DNA from: Christensenella sp.
GTDB lineage: Bacteria; Bacillota; Clostridia; Christensenellales; Maliibacteriaceae
Length of the DNA: 8,015 nucleotides
Assembly (NCBI GenBank): GCA_019420085.1
Contig: JAHZHV010000058.1
Location: 10,775 to 18,789 of the forward strand
Reading direction: 5' to 3'
The notes beneath the pieces were generated by a model. It was not told where the DNA came from. It saw nothing but the letters and a program-made list of their open reading frames with translations, and did not search any database. The position numbers were made by a program, and so were the translations under genes. Shown piece by piece: positions 5,272-8,015 of the stretch. Within the stretch, counting starts at the first letter, position 1, and every line of letters begins with the position of its first letter.

Positions 5272-6114
5272 ATGAAAACACTTGGATATTATAACGGCAA
5301 ATTTGACGAACTGGACCGCATGTATGTGCCGATGAACGATCGGGCGTGTTATTTTGGCGACGGTGTATATGACGCTACATACAGCAGAAATTACAAGATC
5401 TTCGCATTGGATGAACATATCGACCGGTTCCTGCGCAGCGCCGCGATGCTGCGCATACCGCTTGCACAGACCAAACAGCAGCTGCGCGATATTCTGTGCA
5501 CAATGATGGAAAAGATGGACGACGGGGAGCAGTTTGTCTACTTCCAGGCGACGCGGGGAACGGCCATGCGCGACCATGCGTTTCCCGATACGGCGGAAAA
5601 GGCGAATCTGTGGATCACCATGACGCCGCGAAAAATACAGGACATCGAACGCAAAGTGCGGTTGATCACCATGCCGGACACCCGCTTTTTGCACTGCAAT
5701 ATCAAGACGATCAACCTGATCCCCGCGGTTATGGCGGCGCAGAAGGCAAAAGAATGCGGCTGCGACGAGACGGTATTTCATCGGGACGGACGGGTTACCG
5801 AATGTGCGCACAGCAACGTGCATATTTTAAAGGACGGCGTTTTCCGTACCGCACCGACGGATTGCTTTATTCTGCCGGGCATTGCGCGCGCACATCTGAT
5901 TGCGGCGTGCGGACGCCTTGGGATTGCCGTGGACGAGACGCCGTTTACCCTTTCGCAGATGATGGAGGCCGATGAGGTGCTGATTTCTTCTTCCGGCGCG
6001 CTGGGGCTTGCGGCGCAAAGCGTCGACGGGACGCCGGTCGGCGGCAGGGCGCCGGCGCTTCTTGAAGCGCTGCAGCATGCGGTTTTGGATGAATTTATGC
6101 AGGAGACGCGCTGA
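5272..6114 (+). CDS. dat: D-amino-acid aminotransferase (class IV, PLP-dependent)
   Basis: The enzyme interconverts D-alanine plus 2-oxoglutarate with pyruvate plus D-glutamate, supplying D-amino acids for peptidoglycan in the cytoplasm. The product has 280 residues, the normal size. The start at MKTLGYYNG is chosen because AAGGA lies 6 bases upstream; an in-frame ATG at 5224 lacks a site and would add 16 unconserved residues. Class IV hallmarks are YFGDGVYDATYS (27-38, with Y33), the PLP lysine K145 in LHCNIKTINLIPAVMAAQKA, and E177 in RVTECAHSN. The motif RGTAMRDHAFP supplies R100 and H102, the RxH pair that binds the substrate carboxylate in Bacillus D-amino-acid transaminase. It argues against a branched-chain aminotransferase or aminodeoxychorismate lyase. 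A terminator follows at once. The fold is certain and the D-amino-acid specificity likely. Confidence 0.87.
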   Translation: MKTLGYYNGKFDELDRMYVPMNDRACYFGDGVYDATYSRNYKIFALDEHIDRFLRSAAMLRIPLAQTKQQLRDILCTMMEKMDDGEQFVYFQATRGTAMRDHAFPDTAEKANLWITMTPRKIQDIERKVRLITMPDTRFLHCNIKTINLIPAVMAAQKAKECGCDETVFHRDGRVTECAHSNVHILKDGVFRTAPTDCFILPGIARAHLIAACGRLGIAVDETPFTLSQMMEADEVLISSSGALGLAAQSVDGTPVGGRAPALLEALQHAVLDEFMQETR

Positions 6115-6124
6115 AACAAAGCGT

Positions 6125-6170
6125 AAAAAAGAGTCTGAATGCAGGACAGCTGCATTTGGGCTCTTTTTTT
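6125..6170 (+). terminator. Intrinsic terminator after the aminotransferase gene
   Basis: AATGCAG (6139-6145) pairs perfectly with CTGCATT (6150-6156) around the loop GACAG. An outer stem, AAAAAAGAG with CTCTTTTTT, extends it through a few mismatched bases. It ends in seven T (6164-6170). The matching A-run on the left would let it also act on the opposite strand. Confidence 0.85.
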
Positions 6171-6173
6171 CAT

Positions 6174-6203
6174 GTATGTACATGTAACAGATGGGAAATA
6201 CTG
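6174..6203 (+). promoter_or_regulatory. Sigma-F-type (forespore) promoter of the DUF2953-ytfJ operon
   Basis: GTATG (6174-6178), a 15-base spacer and GGAAATACTG (6194-6203) match GHATR / GGNNANANTR at every constrained position. The spacing is the same as in the promoter before dacF. It starts just after the preceding terminator. In Bacillus subtilis the ytfI-ytfJ pair is reported as sigma-F dependent, so the motif sits before the expected genes. The -35 also lies in a small dyad, CATGTA-TG-TACATG (6171-6184). Confidence 0.68.
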
Positions 6204-6226
6204 GGTGTAAGGGGGGGCGGAAAAAC

Positions 6227-6802
6227 ATGTGGATTTTCATGGCGGCGGCAGGTTTCATACTGCTTATGGCGTGGACGCCGGTCAAAATTGAAGCGGCGTT
6301 TGAATTTGTCAGACAACTGCGCGTGGCCCTTTGCATTCACGTGTTGGGAATCCGGGTGTTTTTCCGGCGCGTGGAGATTCAGCGCAGAGCGCCCGGCCAG
6401 TATGAAGCCTGTACGTTTTTGGCAGACGGAACGGCCGCGGCCGTGATCCCGCTGCACAGCTTGCACTTAAAGCCAAAGCAGAAACGCTGGCTGCACCGGC
6501 TGGATAAAAGGCGCGTGTTTTTGATTCTGCGTCGTGCATTTTCGCTGCGGGCGGTATCCGTTGCCGTAGAAACAGCAGGTTTTGACGCGGCGCGTACGGC
6601 GCTGCGGCACGGCATGATTGTAAGCCTTCTTGGGGCGATGCAGGCAAAACTGTCGGCGGAAAACACTGTCGTTTGCATGCATGCGGCTCTTAGCTTTGAT
6701 CAAAACGATCAAAACAGTCTAAGCGGCGGCTGTATACTTGCAACCAATCTGGGAAAACTGATCGTAGCGGCGCTGGGCGTTGCAAAATCAAAAAAGAAAT
6801 GA
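6227..6802 (+). CDS. DUF2953 (YtfI-like) membrane-anchored protein
   Basis: The product has 191 residues. The start at MWIFMAAAGF is chosen because a G-rich Shine-Dalgarno run (6211-6217) precedes it by 9 bases; the in-frame ATG at 6191 lacks one. Residues 2-17 form a single hydrophobic N-terminal segment, followed by a beta-rich, basic soluble region. SVAVETAGFDAARTALRHGMIVSLLGAM (111-138) resembles the DUF2953 stretch in which a beta strand ending in G.D/DAA.TAL..G leads into a hydrophobic helix. SGGCILATNLGKLIVAAL (166-183) resembles the family C-terminus. Placement directly before ytfJ matches Bacillus ytfI-ytfJ and supports the assignment. A forespore-type promoter lies upstream, so expression during sporulation is expected. 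Molecular function is unknown. Residues 158-163 (DQNDQN) come from a 9-base tandem duplication. Confidence 0.62.
   Translation: MWIFMAAAGFILLMAWTPVKIEAAFEFVRQLRVALCIHVLGIRVFFRRVEIQRRAPGQYEACTFLADGTAAAVIPLHSLHLKPKQKRWLHRLDKRRVFLILRRAFSLRAVSVAVETAGFDAARTALRHGMIVSLLGAMQAKLSAENTVVCMHAALSFDQNDQNSLSGGCILATNLGKLIVAALGVAKSKKK
6698..6715 (+). repeat. 9-base tandem duplication inside the DUF2953 gene
   Basis: GATCAAAAC occurs twice back to back in frame, encoding DQN-DQN at residues 158-163. It is A-rich compared with its surroundings and looks like a recent in-frame slippage duplication. Confidence 0.75.
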
Positions 6803-6813
6803 GGAAACCATGC

Positions 6814-7230
6814 ATGGAAAATCATCCGATCGAAAGTATCATGCGTTCGACACTGGAAAATATCAAAAGCATGATTGACGTCAATACCGTAGTGGGAAAC
6901 CCCGTGGTAACCCCGCAGGGGAAAACGGTCATTCCGATCTCCAAGGTAAGCTTCGGCTTTGCAAGCGGCGGCGGAGAATATGCCGCAGGGCAGCAAATGC
7001 AGCAGACGCAGCAGGACAGACTGCCTTTTGCCGGCGGTTCCGGCGCGGGCGTCAGCATTTTGCCGGTTGGTTTTCTCGTTGTGGATGCCGGCGGCGTCGG
7101 CGTGATCCGTACGGATGGACAGACGGCGCTGGAACGCGTGACGGAGCTTGCGCCGAAGGTGATGGAAGAGATCCGGGGCGCCGTTACACAGATGCGCAAG
7201 GCAAATACGCAGGAAGAATCCAAGACGTAA
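6814..7230 (+). CDS. ytfJ: GerW/YtfJ family sporulation protein
   Basis: YtfJ is a small forespore protein found across endospore formers; its relative GerW is needed for germination in Streptomyces, and its biochemistry is unclear. The product has 138 residues. The start at MENHPIESIM is supported by GAGGA (6801-6805), 8 bases upstream, which overlaps the TGA of the DUF2953 gene. An in-frame ATG at 6799 would bury that site. Family hallmarks are HPIESIMRSTLENIKSMIDVNTVVGNPV (4-31), the strand KTVIPISKVSFGFASGGGEY (37-56), and GGSGAGVSILPVGFLVV (74-90), followed by LERVTELAPKVMEEI (106-120). A Gln-rich insert (GQQMQQTQQD, 59-68) fills the variable loop. It is the second gene of a two-gene unit and is followed by a terminator. 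Confidence 0.93.
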   Translation: MENHPIESIMRSTLENIKSMIDVNTVVGNPVVTPQGKTVIPISKVSFGFASGGGEYAAGQQMQQTQQDRLPFAGGSGAGVSILPVGFLVVDAGGVGVIRTDGQTALERVTELAPKVMEEIRGAVTQMRKANTQEESKT

Positions 7231-7241
7231 TGATCCAAATG

Positions 7242-7280
7242 AAAAAGCGCGCCTGTCGCAAAGACAGACGCGTTTTTGTT
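7242..7280 (+). terminator. Intrinsic terminator after ytfJ
   Basis: Within 7242-7280, GCGCGCCTGTC pairs with GACAGACGCG around the loop GCAAA, with a one-base bulge and one mismatch. The stem is flanked by AAAAA on the left and TTTTTGTT on the right. It starts about 12 bases after the ytfJ stop codon. Confidence 0.82.
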
Positions 7281-7318
7281 TGCGGATTTGTATGGATGAA
7301 GACCTGTTTTTTGCAGAA

Positions 7319-7360
7319 ATCGCAGTATAGAACAGCACTTTTTGCATAGTTTACTGCGAT
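7319..7360. repeat. Inverted repeat in the ytfJ-rluB spacer
   Basis: ATCGCAGTA (7319-7327) and TACTGCGAT (7352-7360) are perfect 9-base arms around a 24-base AT-rich loop, followed by GTTTTCC. No gene explains it. It could be a second, weaker terminator, an operator or a small structured RNA. The rest of the 226-base spacer (7231-7456) holds only the terminator, this repeat, the rluB promoter and leader. Confidence 0.55.
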
Positions 7361-7379
7361 GTTTTCCATCGGGCAGCGG

Positions 7380-7408
7380 TGTACTTTTACAGACCGTGCG
7401 TTTATAAT
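7380..7408 (+). promoter_or_regulatory. Probable rluB promoter
   Basis: A perfect TATAAT (7403-7408) lies about 50 bases before the rluB start. Seventeen bases upstream is TGTACT (7380-7385), only a half match to TTGACA, so the -35 is weak. Transcription would start near 7415, at a small palindrome, CCGTACGG (7417-7424). Confidence 0.5.
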
Positions 7409-7456
7409 AGGAGGAGCCGTACGGTATAAAACGCGTATGGGGGGAGGATACAGCGC

Positions 7457-8015
7457 ATGCGGTTGCAGCATTATCTTGCAAAAGCGGGCATTGCTTCGCG
7501 TCGGAAATCCGAACAGCTGATCGCGGACGGACGTGTCAGCGTCAACGGCGAGATCGTCCTTTCCATGGGCAGGACCGTGGAGGAGGGCGATGCGGTATGT
7601 CTGGATGGCAAACCGGTACATCTGGCGCAGCGCCTTTTGACTGTGCTGTATTACAAGCCGCGCGGCGTCGTCTCCACGGCCAGCGACGACCGCGGCAGAA
7701 AGTGCGTCACGGACGTGGTGCGCGACCTGCCGGAGCGGCTGTATCCGATCGGCAGGCTGGATATGGACAGCGAGGGGCTGCTGCTGCTGACAAACGACGG
7801 GGAACTTGCGCTCCGCATGACGCATCCGCGCTACGGCGTGCAAAAATGCTATGTGGCAAGCGTCGAGGGTCATGTCACCGGGGAGGCCATTGAACGTCTG
7901 CGCCGGGGCGTGATGCTGGACGGGCGGATGACGGCGCCTGCAAAGGTGCGGCGCATTCCGGGCGAAGGGGCGCACGAAAAAGTGGAGATCATCATCCATG
8001 AAGGACGCAACAGGC
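7457..8015 (+). CDS. rluB: rRNA pseudouridine synthase, RluB/RsuA family (3' end cut by window)
   Basis: The enzyme converts a uridine of 23S rRNA to pseudouridine in the cytoplasm. The frame is open for 186 codons and leaves the window in HEGRNR, which begins the conserved EGRNRQ motif, so perhaps a quarter of the protein is missing. The ATG has GGGGGGAGGA 8 bases upstream. Residues 1-58 form an S4 RNA-binding domain: MRLQHYLAKAGIASRRKSEQLIADGRVSVNG, then VEEGDAVCLDGKPV. The catalytic domain follows with YYKPRGVVST (65-74) and the signature YPIGRLDMDSEGLLLLTNDG (96-115), in which D102 is the catalytic Asp. KCYVASVEG (130-138) is the next conserved strand. S4 domain plus GRLD places it in the RsuA/RluB/RluE/RluF group, and RluB is favoured by the conserved linkage to scpAB in Firmicutes. 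Confidence 0.9.
   Translation, partial: MRLQHYLAKAGIASRRKSEQLIADGRVSVNGEIVLSMGRTVEEGDAVCLDGKPVHLAQRLLTVLYYKPRGVVSTASDDRGRKCVTDVVRDLPERLYPIGRLDMDSEGLLLLTNDGELALRMTHPRYGVQKCYVASVEGHVTGEAIERLRRGVMLDGRMTAPAKVRRIPGEGAHEKVEIIIHEGRNR

Noticed and set aside
6675..6684. Palindrome GCATGCATGC in the DUF2953 gene
   Set aside because: It is a simple repeat of GCAT within coding sequence, with no sign of function.
6846..6852. TTCGACA, an exact Spo0A box (complement TGTCGAA), inside ytfJ
   Set aside because: A 7-base match within coding sequence and away from a promoter is expected by chance in 8 kb.
7292..7330. Short frame MDEDLFFAEIAV in the ytfJ-rluB spacer
   Set aside because: It has only 12 codons, no ribosome binding site, and overlaps the inverted repeat.
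7184..7999. Minus-strand open frame of 271 codons opposite rluB and its spacer
   Set aside because: It lies antisense to a clearly recognised rluB, shows no family motif, and is Arg/His/Cys-rich in the way typical of shadow frames in GC-rich DNA.
1..8015. CRISPR arrays, tRNA/rRNA genes, insertion sequences, prophage or defence genes
   Set aside because: I looked for direct repeat arrays, cloverleaf sequences, transposase motifs and abrupt composition changes and saw none; the window is ordinary core chromosome.

Overview
The window looks like a chromosomal segment from a moderately GC-rich, low-copy-gene Clostridia-type Firmicute that carries endospore genes. The evidence is the gene set: a Spo0A-family regulator, SpoIIM, a DacF-type D,D-carboxypeptidase, a YtfI-like DUF2953 protein and YtfJ (GerW family). 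These are interleaved with the condensin accessory pair scpA-scpB and the start of rluB, a neighbourhood reminiscent of the scpA-scpB/rluB region of Bacillus and Clostridia. I cannot name the genus.

Layout. Bases 1-189 hold the N-terminus of an unrecognised membrane protein on the minus strand. Bases 190-409 are a divergent control region with an extended -10 promoter, an overlapping dyad, and a candidate sigma-H-like promoter with hairpins in the leader of the next gene. From 410 to the end everything reads on the plus strand: spo0A-like (TTG start), spoIIM, dacF (ending in a strong terminator), an M50 site-2 protease, scpA, scpB (ATGA overlap), a D-amino-acid aminotransferase (followed by a terminator), a DUF2953 gene, ytfJ (followed by a terminator), a 226-base spacer, and the 5' part of rluB.

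How the genes fit together. Spo0A is the master switch for sporulation. SpoIIM belongs to the engulfment machinery. DacF trims peptidoglycan cross-link precursors in the forespore, and YtfJ is a forespore protein. Two promoters with the same sigma-F-type architecture (GHATR, 15-base spacer, GGNNANANTR) precede exactly dacF and the DUF2953-ytfJ pair. The protease-scpAB block instead has a near-consensus vegetative promoter (TTGCAG-N17-TATAAT). The aminotransferase makes D-amino acids for the wall, a theme shared with DacF.

Most notable observations. (1) The Spo0A-like protein has an intact DNA-binding domain, but its receiver domain has lost the acidic pocket and the conserved Lys, and has Glu at the phosphoacceptor position. 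This suggests a phosphorylation-independent Spo0A. (2) The two matched sigma-F-type promoters. No wholly new multi-gene system was evident; the degenerate Spo0A is the best candidate for new biology here.
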